A stretch of DNA of 64,000 nt from Sporomusa malonica (GCF_900176355.1 NZ_FWXI01000005.1:1-64000); one strand, 5' to 3'. Numbered from the stretch's first letter, positions 51,856-62,350 are shown. Notes: a model not told the origin generated them from the sequence alone. Made by a program: numbers and translations.

Positions 51856-53110
51856 TGGGTGCTGTCGCCTCCGATATGGCAAATAACATACCCAGCAGGA
51901 TAAAGCTTGAGACCATTGAGCTACCGCCATAGCTAATAAGTGGAAGCGTTATGCCAGTTAGTGGCAAAAACTTGGTAACGCCGCCTATGATAAGAAAAAC
52001 TTGCAGTGCAGTAAGCACGGCCAGACCGCCAGACAGCAGCATAGTAAACGGTGTTGGAGAAGTAAGAGCCGTGCGGAAGGCGCGATAGACAATGAGTATG
52101 TAAGCAATAATTACGGCAGCTGTACCGGAAAGTCCCAATTCTTCGCCAATGGCGGCGAAGATGAAGTCAGTATGTACTTCAGGGATAGTATTCGGATAGC
52201 CAAAAGTTAGACCGCTGCCAAGGATTCCGCCTGAACCGAAAGCAAATAGTGACTGGACAATCTGATAGGCGCGTCCAGTTGGATCAGCCCAAGGATTAAG
52301 CCAGATATCAATGCGCACTTGTACATGGGGAAACAACAGATAACATACAGTAGAGCCTATGAAGAACAATCCAAGTGCTAAAACCACATAGCTTAGTCGG
52401 CCGCTGGCCATATAGGCCATGGTTACTGTAGTCCCAAAATATAACAGCGCTGAACCTAAGTCACGCTGGACAATAAGCATAGCCATGGTTAGTCCCCATA
52501 ACGCCAGAAGCGGCGCTATAAAACGAGGATGTGGCAAGGTTACCGGACCATAATGTCTTGTGGCAAAAGTTAGCAGTTGTCGACGTTCGCTTAAATAAGC
52601 GGCTAAAAATATTATAATAAACAGTTTGGCAAATTCTGATGGCTGAAATCTTAATGGGCCTAAAATAACCCAGTTCTTATTACCGCCAATATCGACACCA
52701 AAGGTGATGGTGATTAATAAAAGCACTATACCGGTTAAGCCGCATAAATACTTATATTTGGCGATAACTTCAGCTTGACGGAAAACAAATGCGGTAGCAT
52801 TAAATGCGATTAGTCCTGCTATCAGCCACAGTGATTGCGGAAAGAATAAATCGGGGCGCAGCCTCAAGATAATTGTTAGCCCTATGGACGCTAATAATAC
52901 GGCCAAGGGCAATAACAACGGATCTGCATTAGTGGAAGACCGGCGAATGACAAGCGCTGTCGTCGTCCACAGAAAAATTAAGCAGGCTATAACGCCAAGC
53001 CCCTGAAAGTCAAATTGATTATTTGTTAGTGTAACTGCGAGATATCCATTCAGTAGCACGAGACCAGCCAAAACCAGCAGCCCAAGCTCAGTTAACTTTG
53101 TCTGATTCAT
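51845..53110 (-). CDS. SEDS glycosyltransferase (FtsW/RodA/SpoVE family)
   Basis: The 421-residue protein has about 11 membrane segments with NWVILGPLRFQPSEFAKLFI, the Asp in QRDLGSALLYF, and PLTGITLPLISYGGSSM. It polymerises glycan with its PBP partner. AAGGA precedes ATG. Whether it serves elongation or division is undecided. Confidence 0.92.
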   Translation of the reverse strand: MNQTKLTELGLLVLAGLVLLNGYLAVTLTNNQFDFQGLGVIACLIFLWTTTALVIRRSSTNADPLLLPLAVLLASIGLTIILRLRPDLFFPQSLWLIAGLIAFNATAFVFRQAEVIAKYKYLCGLTGIVLLLITITFGVDIGGNKNWVILGPLRFQPSEFAKLFIIIFLAAYLSERRQLLTFATRHYGPVTLPHPRFIAPLLALWGLTMAMLIVQRDLGSALLYFGTTVTMAYMASGRLSYVVLALGLFFIGSTVCYLLFPHVQVRIDIWLNPWADPTGRAYQIVQSLFAFGSGGILGSGLTFGYPNTIPEVHTDFIFAAIGEELGLSGTAAVIIAYILIVYRAFRTALTSPTPFTMLLSGGLAVLTALQVFLIIGGVTKFLPLTGITLPLISYGGSSMVSSFILLGMLFAISEATAPNEK

Positions 53111-53826
53111 GGATAATCCTTATACTCAGCAAGAATTGCAGTAATATTGTCATAACCGCCAGCCTGATTAGCCTGTTCAACCAGTTTGTTAACAATTCCC
53201 TGCAGGTTCCCTGGCTTTGAACAAATGCTAAATATATCTTCTTCTGATACCATATTAGTTAGTCCGTCAGTACATAACAGCAGACGATCACCAGGCTGCC
53301 CCAAAAATCTGCCAGAATCGACGCTAATTGTTTCACTGGTTCCTACCGCTCTGGTCAAGATGTTTCGATGCGGATGAACCAATGCTTCAGCAGCTGTGAT
53401 ACTGCCGGTCTGCACTAATTCCCAAACCAGTGAATGATCGTTTGTTATTTGTTGAAGCATGTTTTCTCTAAGAAGATAAAGTCTGCTATCACCTACATGT
53501 CCCCAGTATATTTCGGACCTATCCGCATATACTGCCGTAACCGTAGTACCCATGCCAAGGCACTCACTTTTAGCTTGGGACATTTGATAAATAATAGTGT
53601 TGGCCTTAATAATTGCTTCTTTTAGAATATGTTCCCAATCAGATTGCTGCCTGAACATTTTTAGATATTCCTGGATAGTTGTGGCTCCTAAGTTGCTGGC
53701 AATTTCCCCGGCAACATGTCCGCCCATGCCGTCAGCAACTACAAACAAGTGCGGCGGCGAAAAAACATAACTATCCTCATTGGTTTTGCGTACCATACCA
53801 ATGTCTGACTGTGCAAATGCCAGCAT
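53107..53826 (-). CDS. stp: PP2C-type protein phosphatase Stp
   Basis: The protein has about 239 residues with NEDSYVF, VADGMGGHVAGEIAS, GDSRLYLLR and LCTDGLTNMVS, the metal motifs of PPM/PP2C. It reverses PrkC phosphorylation. ATG at 53826 is set by GAGGTGA. It overlaps the FHA gene. Confidence 0.93.
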   Translation of the reverse strand: MLAFAQSDIGMVRKTNEDSYVFSPPHLFVVADGMGGHVAGEIASNLGATTIQEYLKMFRQQSDWEHILKEAIIKANTIIYQMSQAKSECLGMGTTVTAVYADRSEIYWGHVGDSRLYLLRENMLQQITNDHSLVWELVQTGSITAAEALVHPHRNILTRAVGTSETISVDSGRFLGQPGDRLLLCTDGLTNMVSEEDIFSICSKPGNLQGIVNKLVEQANQAGGYDNITAILAEYKDYP

Positions 53827-53831
53827 GGAAG

Positions 53832-54314
53832 TCACCTCTCAAACTTAAGAGTAACCGCCCCGATTTGTATTACATCGCCGTCTGCCAGAGCAGTCTCTTC
53901 TTCAATCCGTTGACTATTGAGCAATGTGCCATTAGTGCTGCTTAAATCAGCAATCAGGTAGGTTTGTTTCGATTTAGATATACAGGCATGCTCATGAGAA
54001 ACAAAAGTATCATTGATGATTAAATCATTATTTTGGCTACGCCCTATGGCCAAACTTTCTGCTATAGGATAAACAATTTGTGACAGCAAGGCTTTCTCAT
54101 CACTAATAACAATCAGCTTAGGAATCTGATTACTACCAGTGCCCTCACCAGTCTGAAGCTGAAGTGACAAATAAGCTTGCGGCTCAATAGCCAGTTTAGT
54201 TAAGTCTTTGGATGCTATGTTTACTACTCGGTATAAAAAGTAATAGACCAGTAATACCAGGCTATACTGCAAGACTATTACAATGATATTGAGGATCTGC
54301 ATTTTACCAGGCAA
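53832..54314 (-). CDS. FHA-domain protein with N-terminal anchor (FhaB-like)
   Basis: The 160-residue protein has one membrane span (about 7-30) and an FHA domain (from about 85: IGRSQNNDLIINDTFVSHEH, DLSSTNGTLLNSQRI) that binds phosphothreonine. TTG start with GAGGTGA. It likely reads kinase output at the membrane. Confidence 0.88.
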   Translation of the reverse strand: MPGKMQILNIIVIVLQYSLVLLVYYFLYRVVNIASKDLTKLAIEPQAYLSLQLQTGEGTGSNQIPKLIVISDEKALLSQIVYPIAESLAIGRSQNNDLIINDTFVSHEHACISKSKQTYLIADLSSTNGTLLNSQRIEEETALADGDVIQIGAVTLKFER

Positions 54315-54315
54315 T

Positions 54316-55083
54316 TTACTTCACCTCGTATAAAATCTCAGTGTTGCCTACTCTTATCCTGTCACCGTTTTTTAGTTGTTTGTGAGTAATACGATGGCTA
54401 CCGACATAGGTTCCATTAAGACTTTTGGCATCATGAATGACATGAGAGCCGTCTTCATAAACAATATACGCGTGTAAGCGCGAAGTATTCATATCAGTAA
54501 GCGGCAGTTCATTGGTATTCCGGCGGCCAATGTTTATTCTATTGGTGGTACAATCAATTTTCAGACCTGCATCAAGTCCGTCAATCACTGTCAAAAGTCC
54601 GTGCAGAAGCTGTTGCGGAAAACGGTCTAAAAGTGCTGGGTTTAGTTTGTCAAATACCCTAGTATCACCACTATTTGGCACGCCTTCAAGCTGATTTGAA
54701 CTTTCTTCGTAAGGAGCCTCGGTAAAACTTGTCGTAACCCGGAACGCTTGGTTAACTAATTTTTCATCGGCAAAAAGTTCGATTTGGGGGCCGCCAGCCA
54801 TGGTGTAGCCTTTGCGTCTGCTCTCTTCGGTCAAATAAGCTGCTAGTTCGCCGCAGACAGCTGCCGAATACGGTTCCAACCGCTCATAGTCTTCACGTCT
54901 TAGATATACTGCATAATGATTAGGCACATACACATGGGAAACGCCTACAGTACGCTCGTCTTCCATCATTCGGGCCAATTGTTTGGCAATCTCTACCGGT
55001 TGCAAACCACTGGTAAATTGTTTGTTAAAAAAACCTTCAATATATTTTTCGAAAAAGTTCTCAATGTTGCGGACAAACTTCAA
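54316..55083 (-). CDS. DUF3662 and FHA-domain protein (FhaA-like)
   Basis: The protein has about 255 residues: DUF3662 at 1-115 (IEGFFNKQFTSGLQPVEIAK, VYVPNHYAVYL) and an FHA domain (about 175-250: INIGRRNTNELPLTDMNTSR, SLNGTYV). FhaA in actinobacteria regulates peptidoglycan flippase activity. TTG at 55083 is set by GGGAG. Confidence 0.9.
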   Translation of the reverse strand: MKFVRNIENFFEKYIEGFFNKQFTSGLQPVEIAKQLARMMEDERTVGVSHVYVPNHYAVYLRREDYERLEPYSAAVCGELAAYLTEESRRKGYTMAGGPQIELFADEKLVNQAFRVTTSFTEAPYEESSNQLEGVPNSGDTRVFDKLNPALLDRFPQQLLHGLLTVIDGLDAGLKIDCTTNRINIGRRNTNELPLTDMNTSRLHAYIVYEDGSHVIHDAKSLNGTYVGSHRITHKQLKNGDRIRVGNTEILYEVK

Positions 55084-55178
55084 CTGTAACACTCCCGATA
55101 TTATTGCGTAAACTAGTATCTAATAAGAAACTTAGTTCTAATTATACGCGATATTGCCAATCTAGTCAAAATTAACCA

Positions 55179-56231
55179 CTATTTTGACAATACTTTATGT
55201 CTCAACTGCCCACACGCTGCGTCAATATCGACTCCCATCTCCCGTCTTACAGTTACATTGACATGCTCGCCTTTTAAGATCTGTTCAAACCGAGTTATGT
55301 CAGATTGAGCCGGTCGAAGCAGGCCGCGTTCTGGCACAGGGTTGATGGGGATTAAATTGACGTTAGCGAGCTGACCTTTGAGTAGTGCCGCCAATTCACG
55401 GGCATGTACCGGTTGGTCGTTGATGCCGGCGATCAGGGTGTATTCATAGGTCACACGTCTGCCTGTGTTTTGGCCATATCTGTTGCCTGCTTCCAGAACT
55501 TGTTCAAGTGGATACCGCCTGTTTACAGGCATCAGGCTAGTTCTGAGCTCGTTATTGGGTGCATGCAAGGAAATAGACAACGTAAGGGGAATCCCTTCCT
55601 CAATCAATTTGTAGATTTCGGGCACAAGTCCTGATGTAGACAGAGTTATGCTGCGATAGCTTAAATTCAGGCAGTAGGGTTCATGAAGAAGGCGAATAAA
55701 GCTTAGAACATTGTCATAGTTGGCTAAAGGTTCTCCTGAGCCCATGATTACAATAGAATCAACCTTACGCTCTTCTAGCTTTAACTGCTCATTAATATAC
55801 AGCACTTGGGCCAGTATTTCGCCGCAGGTGAGGTTTCTGGCCAGTCCACCTAGTGTCGAGGCACAGAACGTACAGCCCATCGCGCAACCAACCTGGGTAG
55901 AGATGCAGACGCTATTACCATAGGAATGACGCATTAGAACAGTTTCAACAGCCATATCATCAGAGAAGGCCAATAAAAATTTGCTTGTCCGGCCGTCGCT
56001 TGAGTGCTGTGCGGCCTTTTGCCGGAGCTTGATGATGGTAAAGTTGTTGGCAAGTTTGGCGCGCTGGTCATTTGAGAGATTGGTCATGGCGTCAAAATCA
56101 TCTACCCCATGTTTATATAGCCATTCAGCAATTTGCTTGCCACGGTATGATTGGAGGCCCAGTGGTTTTATGGCTTCGGTAATCTCTGAGGCCATAAAAC
56201 CAAATAGTTCAGTTTTTGCTGGAGTTGTCAT
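55179..56231 (-). CDS. rlmN: 23S rRNA/tRNA (adenine-C2) methyltransferase RlmN
   Basis: The 350-residue radical SAM enzyme has CISTQVGCAMGCTFCASTLGG (split), VIMGSGEPLANYDNVL and a C-terminal catalytic Cys in DIDAACGQL. It methylates A2503 of 23S and A37 of some tRNAs. The start is 13 bases after rsmB. Confidence 0.95.
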   Translation of the reverse strand: MTTPAKTELFGFMASEITEAIKPLGLQSYRGKQIAEWLYKHGVDDFDAMTNLSNDQRAKLANNFTIIKLRQKAAQHSSDGRTSKFLLAFSDDMAVETVLMRHSYGNSVCISTQVGCAMGCTFCASTLGGLARNLTCGEILAQVLYINEQLKLEERKVDSIVIMGSGEPLANYDNVLSFIRLLHEPYCLNLSYRSITLSTSGLVPEIYKLIEEGIPLTLSISLHAPNNELRTSLMPVNRRYPLEQVLEAGNRYGQNTGRRVTYEYTLIAGINDQPVHARELAALLKGQLANVNLIPINPVPERGLLRPAQSDITRFEQILKGEHVNVTVRREMGVDIDAACGQLRHKVLSK

Positions 56232-56244
56232 AGGTTATACCGCC

Positions 56245-57603
56245 TTATTGTTGCCGCGTCATGCGGGCGATGAAGAAACCATCCACGCCGTCAGTGTGCG
56301 GCCAGAGTTGCACCATGGATTCAGGCCGTTTTTTCCCAGGCAGGTATTGCCCTGCTGGTTCTAAGATAAATGCAGGATGGGTATGTAAGAATGTATTGAC
56401 AATATCCTGATTTTCTTCAGGCTCGGTGGTGCAGGTACTGTAGACCAATACACCACCTGGTTTTACACATTGCGCGGCGCTTGCGAGGATAGCTGCCTGC
56501 AGTTTTGGTAAATCCTGTAGGATTTCTTCTGATTTGCGCCAGCGTGAGTCAGGCTTACGCCTTAGTACGCCAAGTCCAGAACATGGGGCATCGACAAGTA
56601 CTCTATCCGCTTTAAGCGGATACATGCCGCCTAAATTAACAGCATCCAGTGCCCTTGTCTCAATATTAATTAAGCCTAAACGTCCAGCGTTCTCCTGGGT
56701 GAGAGCCAGCTTGTGTTCATAAATATCGGTAGATAACACCTGTCCGGTATTCTTCATCAGGGCGGCAATATGAGTGGTTTTACCGCCGGGAGCACCGCAC
56801 GCATCAATAATAAACTCGCCAGGCTGCGGGTCAAGGACATGGGCTACAAGCATGGAACTTTCGTCCTGCACTTGAAATAGACCTGCCCGTAGTGAGTCAA
56901 GTGTGCCTAGTCCCGGGTGTTCGTAGCATACGATACCTTCCGGCGTCCAGTCTGAGATCTTGCACTTTACCCCTTCGTCCTCCAAACGCTGAATGAGTTC
57001 GTCACGCTTAATTTTAACAGTATTAGTGCGAACTGACAGTGGCGGCGTATTATTGTTAATTTGGCACAACTCTTCGCACGCAGTTGCTCCTAGCCGTTTA
57101 ATCCAGCGCTCAACAAGCCATTCGGGATGAAAATATTTGAGCGCCAGGTATTTTACTGGCTGTTTTTCTCGGTCAGGATAAACGATCTTTTCTGGGCTGC
57201 GGGCGGCATTTCTCAGAACACCGTTGACAAACTTGACTGTCCCTGCATGACCATATTTTTTTGTCAACTCAACGGCTTGATTGCATGCCGCCGAAGCCGG
57301 TACTTTTTCCAAAAAAAATAGTTGGTACATGCCTAGTCGCAGGATGTTTCTAATAACAGGCGCTACTTTAGTCAGTGGACGGCTCAGGTAATTGCTAAGC
57401 ATCCAGTCCAAAGTAGCGCCGGCTTTGATTGTACCGTATACTAGTTCAGTAATAAACCTCCGGTCTTGATCAGAAAGTTGTCCGTGGGATGTCCGCCGGT
57501 TTATCTCTTGCGCCAGGGCAATATTGGCGTAAGCGCCCTTGCCTTCAATATCATTAATTACTTTGAGCGCGACTTCTCTGGCGTCAAACTTTTTTTCAGT
57601 CAT
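56245..57603 (-). CDS. rsmB: 16S rRNA (cytosine-967-C5) methyltransferase RsmB
   Basis: The 452-residue protein has an NusB-like N-terminal domain (1-140) and a RsmB methyltransferase with ACGAPGGKTTHIAALM, VDAPCSGLGVLRRKPD and STCTTEPEENQ. Two cysteines catalyse m5C formation. Start GTG-free ATG. Confidence 0.94.
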   Translation of the reverse strand: MTEKKFDAREVALKVINDIEGKGAYANIALAQEINRRTSHGQLSDQDRRFITELVYGTIKAGATLDWMLSNYLSRPLTKVAPVIRNILRLGMYQLFFLEKVPASAACNQAVELTKKYGHAGTVKFVNGVLRNAARSPEKIVYPDREKQPVKYLALKYFHPEWLVERWIKRLGATACEELCQINNNTPPLSVRTNTVKIKRDELIQRLEDEGVKCKISDWTPEGIVCYEHPGLGTLDSLRAGLFQVQDESSMLVAHVLDPQPGEFIIDACGAPGGKTTHIAALMKNTGQVLSTDIYEHKLALTQENAGRLGLINIETRALDAVNLGGMYPLKADRVLVDAPCSGLGVLRRKPDSRWRKSEEILQDLPKLQAAILASAAQCVKPGGVLVYSTCTTEPEENQDIVNTFLHTHPAFILEPAGQYLPGKKRPESMVQLWPHTDGVDGFFIARMTRQQ

Positions 57604-57619
57604 GTAAATGCCACCATCT

Positions 57620-58402
57620 TTAATTTTTTCGTTGATTATTGTTAGTTAAAAAGCTTTGGATAGCCTGCTCGACTTTGCTGAGATCAACGCGTGTATTGCA
57701 GCAGGGGCCGAACGGCCGTTCATTGAGTACACCAATCACAGGTAGTGGAAAGACATCTTGAATGCCACTTGTTAGGTCGCGTTCACAGGCAATGGCCAGT
57801 ACTGCGTGAGGACGGATACTTTTTATTACTTTTCTTGCTAAGGTGCCACCAGTCACGACCGCCAGATGGACACCATAGCTATCAGCAAGTGCTGCTAAAT
57901 CGCCAATTTGGCATTGTCCGCAACGGCGGCAGTTGGACACATTGCGCGTAATTTTATGCGGACAAGTTTCCTGCTGCAAGCAGTGTGGTGTCATAATTAG
58001 CAGTTTGGCCGGTTGTACGGTTATATGTTTTTGCCTGATCAAGTGGTTGCTGACTTCGATGAATGATCGCTCAATTCGTTCTTTATCAACATCAAACAGT
58101 TTACCAATACAGATGGCGATCGGGAATAACAGATTGATGGCCGACCAGGCTAGGCCCTGAAAGATGCCTAGTGTCTTAAAGCCGAGAATGGCTAAGATAA
58201 TGCCGGTGACACCGCAGGCGGCAGCCACAATGACTGCGGCTAACAGTGTACCTAATATCATGGGTAAATAGCTGCTGATATTAGCTAAGCCTGGTAAGCT
58301 AACAACCCATAGGCCGTAGCTTGATATGATTGCTAATAACAAACTAATTAGAATGAGCACTAAAAAAAGTCGTTTGCGGGGCCTATGTACTATTTCTATC
58401 AC
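57620..58402 (-). CDS. DUF116 membrane protein
   Basis: The protein has about 260 residues: two to three membrane spans (15-100) then a Cys-rich domain (CPHKITRNVSNCRRCGQCQI, AIACERDLTSGI, FGPCCNTRVDL) of DUF116. Function unknown, always with fmt/def neighbours in clostridia. GTG at 58402 is set by AAGGTGG; a GTG at 58411 is possible. Confidence 0.88.
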   Translation of the reverse strand: MIEIVHRPRKRLFLVLILISLLLAIISSYGLWVVSLPGLANISSYLPMILGTLLAAVIVAAACGVTGIILAILGFKTLGIFQGLAWSAINLLFPIAICIGKLFDVDKERIERSFIEVSNHLIRQKHITVQPAKLLIMTPHCLQQETCPHKITRNVSNCRRCGQCQIGDLAALADSYGVHLAVVTGGTLARKVIKSIRPHAVLAIACERDLTSGIQDVFPLPVIGVLNERPFGPCCNTRVDLSKVEQAIQSFLTNNNQRKN

Positions 58403-58414
58403 GTCTGCCACCTT

Positions 58415-59356
58415 CTATTCAAACATGTTACCGACTGTCAGGCAATAGCCGCAAACACAGTCACTGGCCTTCATCCGACGTTTGGATTCAGGCTGTACTT
58501 CCAGCACCTCTATTGTACCCTTACCTGTTTCGACAACAAGCCCTTCTTTGGTTATTTGTACAACTTTCCCCGGCTCTGTGCAGGGCTGTGACGCATTATA
58601 TACTTTAGTTTGCCAGATTTTTAACGATTTATTTTGAAGCCTGCAATACGCTACCGGCCATGGATTGAGTCCACGAACCAGGTTATGGATAGCCACTGCC
58701 GGCTGGTGCCAGTCAATGCGTTCGGTATCCCGGTTAAGCATCCGGGCATAAGTGGCGTCAGCCTCATTTTGTGGTTGACGTGGTGCCGTTCCGGCTGAAA
58801 GCTGGTTTAAAGTGTCTGACAGTACAGTGGCGCCAAGGTCTTTAAGTTTATCGTGTAAGCTACCTGTGGTGTCGTCTGGCAAGAGTGGCAGCTCGGCTTT
58901 TATAATCATGTCGCCTGTGTCCATGCCGACGTCCATATACATGGTGGTAATGCCTGTTGTTCTTTCCCCATTGATGATGGCCCAGTGGATGGGGGCTGAT
59001 CCGCGATATTTGGGTAATAGTGAGGCGTGTACGTTGATGCAGCCGTGGGCTGGCAGGTCTAAAAGCTTTTTGGGCAGGAACTGGCCAAAGGCAACAACAA
59101 TAATTACGTCGGGCCTTAGCGATAATATTTGATTGTAAAAATCGTCATTTTTAATACTACCAGGCTGCAGGACTGGTAAGTTATATGCCAGCGCTGCTTC
59201 TTTAACAGGCGAGTAAGCCAGTTTCTGGCCGCGGCCTTTGGGACGGTCAGGTTGAGTGACAACAGCTGCTACCTCATAGCCTTCCTTGAATAGCATATCT
59301 AAACAAGGAACAGCAAAATCCGGTGTTCCCATAAATACTGTACGTAATTTTTTCAT
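58415..59356 (-). CDS. fmt: Methionyl-tRNA formyltransferase
   Basis: The 313-residue protein has VFMGTPDFAVPCLDML, NVHASLLPKYRGSAPIHWAI, and GMDTGDMI. It formylates initiator Met-tRNA. It lies 5 bases after def, which later removes the formyl group. Confidence 0.96.
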   Translation of the reverse strand: MKKLRTVFMGTPDFAVPCLDMLFKEGYEVAAVVTQPDRPKGRGQKLAYSPVKEAALAYNLPVLQPGSIKNDDFYNQILSLRPDVIIVVAFGQFLPKKLLDLPAHGCINVHASLLPKYRGSAPIHWAIINGERTTGITTMYMDVGMDTGDMIIKAELPLLPDDTTGSLHDKLKDLGATVLSDTLNQLSAGTAPRQPQNEADATYARMLNRDTERIDWHQPAVAIHNLVRGLNPWPVAYCRLQNKSLKIWQTKVYNASQPCTEPGKVVQITKEGLVVETGKGTIEVLEVQPESKRRMKASDCVCGYCLTVGNMFE

Positions 59357-59361
59357 AAAAA

Positions 59362-59814
59362 CTACCCCTTGTGCATGGTTTTTGCCAGTTCAATGAATAG
59401 AATACCATTCAGATGGTCTATTTCATGCTGTAGTGCACGAGCCAATAGGCCTGAGCCGTTAATGCAAATCTTCTTGCCGGCTCTGTTTAGTGCTTCTACG
59501 GTAACTGTAGCACATCTTTCAACTTCACCGTACATCCCAGGCACGCTTAGGCAGCCCTCGGTGCCGTTTTCGCAGCCTTCTTTAATAATGATTTCAGGAT
59601 TAATTAGCTCGATAATGCCTTCCCCAACGTCAATAACGACTACGCGTAACGATACCCCTACTTGTGGGGCTGCCAGACCTACGCCATCGGCGGCATACAT
59701 GGTTTCAGCCATATTATCAAGTAATTGTTTAACTTTTCGGTCAATCTTTTCTACAGGCGCAGCTATTTCTTTTAAAACTTTGTCGCCTGCTTTTCTAATT
59801 TCTATTACGGGCAA
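59362..59814 (-). CDS. def: Peptide deformylase
   Basis: The 150-residue protein has [20 protein letters not shown] and QHEIDHLNG metal and catalytic motifs. TTG start with GGAGG. It follows priA. Confidence 0.95.
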   Translation of the reverse strand: MPVIEIRKAGDKVLKEIAAPVEKIDRKVKQLLDNMAETMYAADGVGLAAPQVGVSLRVVVIDVGEGIIELINPEIIIKEGCENGTEGCLSVPGMYGEVERCATVTVEALNRAGKKICINGSGLLARALQHEIDHLNGILFIELAKTMHKG

Positions 59815-59895
59815 TGTGTATACCTCCTCTTACCTATGAGACCATTAGAAAAATTTTACCACAGTTTAGTGTGTCACGAAAGTAGCTAGCTTAGA

Positions 59896-62322
59896 TTAAA
59901 GCACATTGACAGGGTCAATATCGACAATTAGGTCTCGGCGGCTAGCCATTCCTAAGGCTGAAAGCTGTCTGGTAACAGTGGACAACCCTTGAGTTTTGAT
60001 GAGAATATTAACACGGAAGACATCTTTTATTTTATTAACCGAAGCCGGAAAAGGCCCAATAATTGCTGAATCTGTCTTAGTAAGCGACTGGGTTAGTTCG
60101 ATCGCCAATAGATTAGCATTGCGGTGAACAGTTATTTCATCGCCGGCTTGGACAGTTATTTTTATCAAATTTGAGAAAGGTGGGTAGTCTAACTGGCGGC
60201 GAAAAACGATTTCTTCTTGATAAAACGCTTGATAATTATGGGCGGCCCCGGCGGTGACGGCATAGTGTTCGGGGTTATAGGTCTGCATGACCACTTGGCC
60301 GGCCTTGGCGCCGCGGCCAGCTCGGCCAGCCGCCTGGGTTAGCAGAGCAAAGGTTTTTTCAGCTGCTCGGAAGTCAGGCAAATTGAGAGCAGTATCTGCG
60401 GAAATAATGCCGACTGCTGTCACATTGGGAATGTCATGGCCTTTGGCCACCATTTGAGTTCCAAGGAGAATGTCATATGTTCCGGCAGCAAAGGCTGACA
60501 GTATCCGGTCATGTGCCATCTTACCACCAGTAGTGTCTTGGTCCATTCGGACAATTCTGGCTGATGGGAATAATGCAGTCAGTGCCTCTTCTACTTTTTG
60601 GGTACCAGCGCCAAAATAACGGATATATCGACTGCTACATTTTGGGCAGGTATCTGGTATAGTGTGACGCTCCTGGCAATAATGGCAACGCAGGACATTC
60701 GCTGGAGCGTGGTAAACAAGCGAAATATCACAGTGGCGGCATTTGAGGACATGGCCGCACTCACGACATAGGACAAAGGTTGAATAGCCGCGGCGATTGA
60801 GAAGGATAACGGCCTGTTCTTTTTTTGCTAATGTTTCGGTCAGCATGTCCTGCAGCGACTGCGAGATGACGCTGCGGCGGCCTTGGGCTAGTTCCTGGCG
60901 CATATCAACAACAGTAACTGGCGGCATAGGTGTATTGTCCACCCGGTTGTTCATAGGAATTAAAATATGCTCCCCTTGCAGCGCCTGATAATAGGTTTCG
61001 ACTGCAGGTGTAGCGCTGCCCAGAATAACAGTAGCTCCAGACAGTCTAGCTCTGGTTAACGCCACTTCCCGAGCATGGTAGCGCGGTGTTTCCTCCTGTT
61101 TATAAGTGAATTCATGCTCTTCGTCGATGATAATCAGTCCTAGATGGCTTACTGGCGCGAATAGCGCCGAGCGTGCGCCAATGACAATTCCCGCCTGACC
61201 TGTCTGCAGGCGGCGCCAGGCGTCATGACGTTCGCCAACTGAGAGTTTACTGTGCATGACAACGACGTCATCACCAAATTCTGCTTTGAAGCGAGCGACA
61301 ATCTGGCTTGTCAGTGCAATCTCTGGCACTAATATTATAGCTTGGCGATCAAGACACCTTGCTTCGGCAACTGCTTTTATATAGACCAGTGTTTTACCGC
61401 TACCGGTAACGCCATGGATTAAGAATGATCTATGGATACCCGAATGAATGGCAGGAGTAATTAACTGTAAGGCGTGCGATTGTTCGAGGGTCAAGGTTAC
61501 CTCAGTTGTTCGCTGATGGCTTCCTGCATAGCTGTTTCGGAATACAGGTACACTTCGGGTGGTGACGAGACCCTGCGCTGCTAGCCTTTTTACAGTTTCC
61601 AGGGTAATAGAAAGGCTGCGTAACTGCGCTGCAGTAAGTTCTTGGGTATCTGTATCTAACAAGGCGCTTAGCAGCCTGCGTTGGGCTGTTTTGGACTTAG
61701 GCAGTGTCTGTTCAATTTGTTCAGCCACCTCCCTGCTCACTGCTAGCTTAATTATTATTGTTGAGTTGGCTTTACCTCTTTTGCTGACAGTATCGGCGTG
61801 TACAATTAGCTTATGTTGTAAAAAGAATTTTATTATGGCCCCCATGTTGCCTGTCAGCTTGGTAAGCTCAGGCAATGTAGCAAGACCACGCTCGTAGATA
61901 TAGGTAAGTGTTGTACGGTATTCTTCGGGTTTGCAGCTTAGTAAAGCTTCCACCCGTTTCATATCAGTTTCAGCAGGAGCCTGATAAGCTTTTTGCGTTC
62001 TAATGCCTGATTGACCTGGGATAAATAGCCGCATGGCTTCACCTAATGAGCATAGGTAGTATTCACTCAACCAGTTGGCTGTTGCGAGCATATTGCTGTC
62101 AAACCAGGGATGATCATCCAAAACATCAAGAATGGGTTTTAAGGTTTCAGGGTTTTCATCAGCTAAGCCAACGACAAAACCTTCGACCTTACGGTTGCCA
62201 AACGGTACAAGTACCCGCGATCCTACCTGGATATTGGGTAAATTGATCGGAATATTATACGAAAATGGCTTATCAAGGCTGCGAGCCGGAATATTAACAA
62301 TAATTTGGGCAGTATTTGACAT
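59896..62322 (-). CDS. priA: Primosomal protein N' (replication restart helicase)
   Basis: The 808-residue protein has an N-terminal DNA-binding domain, Walker A GVTGSGKTLVYIKAV, DEEHEF, GSATPAVETY, two zinc-ligand arrays (CRECGHVLKCRHCDI; CHYCQERH; CPKC) and TQMVAKGHDIPNVTAVG. It restarts stalled replication. GGTGAAA precedes ATG. Confidence 0.95.
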   Translation of the reverse strand: MSNTAQIIVNIPARSLDKPFSYNIPINLPNIQVGSRVLVPFGNRKVEGFVVGLADENPETLKPILDVLDDHPWFDSNMLATANWLSEYYLCSLGEAMRLFIPGQSGIRTQKAYQAPAETDMKRVEALLSCKPEEYRTTLTYIYERGLATLPELTKLTGNMGAIIKFFLQHKLIVHADTVSKRGKANSTIIIKLAVSREVAEQIEQTLPKSKTAQRRLLSALLDTDTQELTAAQLRSLSITLETVKRLAAQGLVTTRSVPVFRNSYAGSHQRTTEVTLTLEQSHALQLITPAIHSGIHRSFLIHGVTGSGKTLVYIKAVAEARCLDRQAIILVPEIALTSQIVARFKAEFGDDVVVMHSKLSVGERHDAWRRLQTGQAGIVIGARSALFAPVSHLGLIIIDEEHEFTYKQEETPRYHAREVALTRARLSGATVILGSATPAVETYYQALQGEHILIPMNNRVDNTPMPPVTVVDMRQELAQGRRSVISQSLQDMLTETLAKKEQAVILLNRRGYSTFVLCRECGHVLKCRHCDISLVYHAPANVLRCHYCQERHTIPDTCPKCSSRYIRYFGAGTQKVEEALTALFPSARIVRMDQDTTGGKMAHDRILSAFAAGTYDILLGTQMVAKGHDIPNVTAVGIISADTALNLPDFRAAEKTFALLTQAAGRAGRGAKAGQVVMQTYNPEHYAVTAGAAHNYQAFYQEEIVFRRQLDYPPFSNLIKITVQAGDEITVHRNANLLAIELTQSLTKTDSAIIGPFPASVNKIKDVFRVNILIKTQGLSTVTRQLSALGMASRRDLIVDIDPVNVL

Positions 62323-62350
62323 GTTTTCACCACTTATTCTCGAATAAAGA

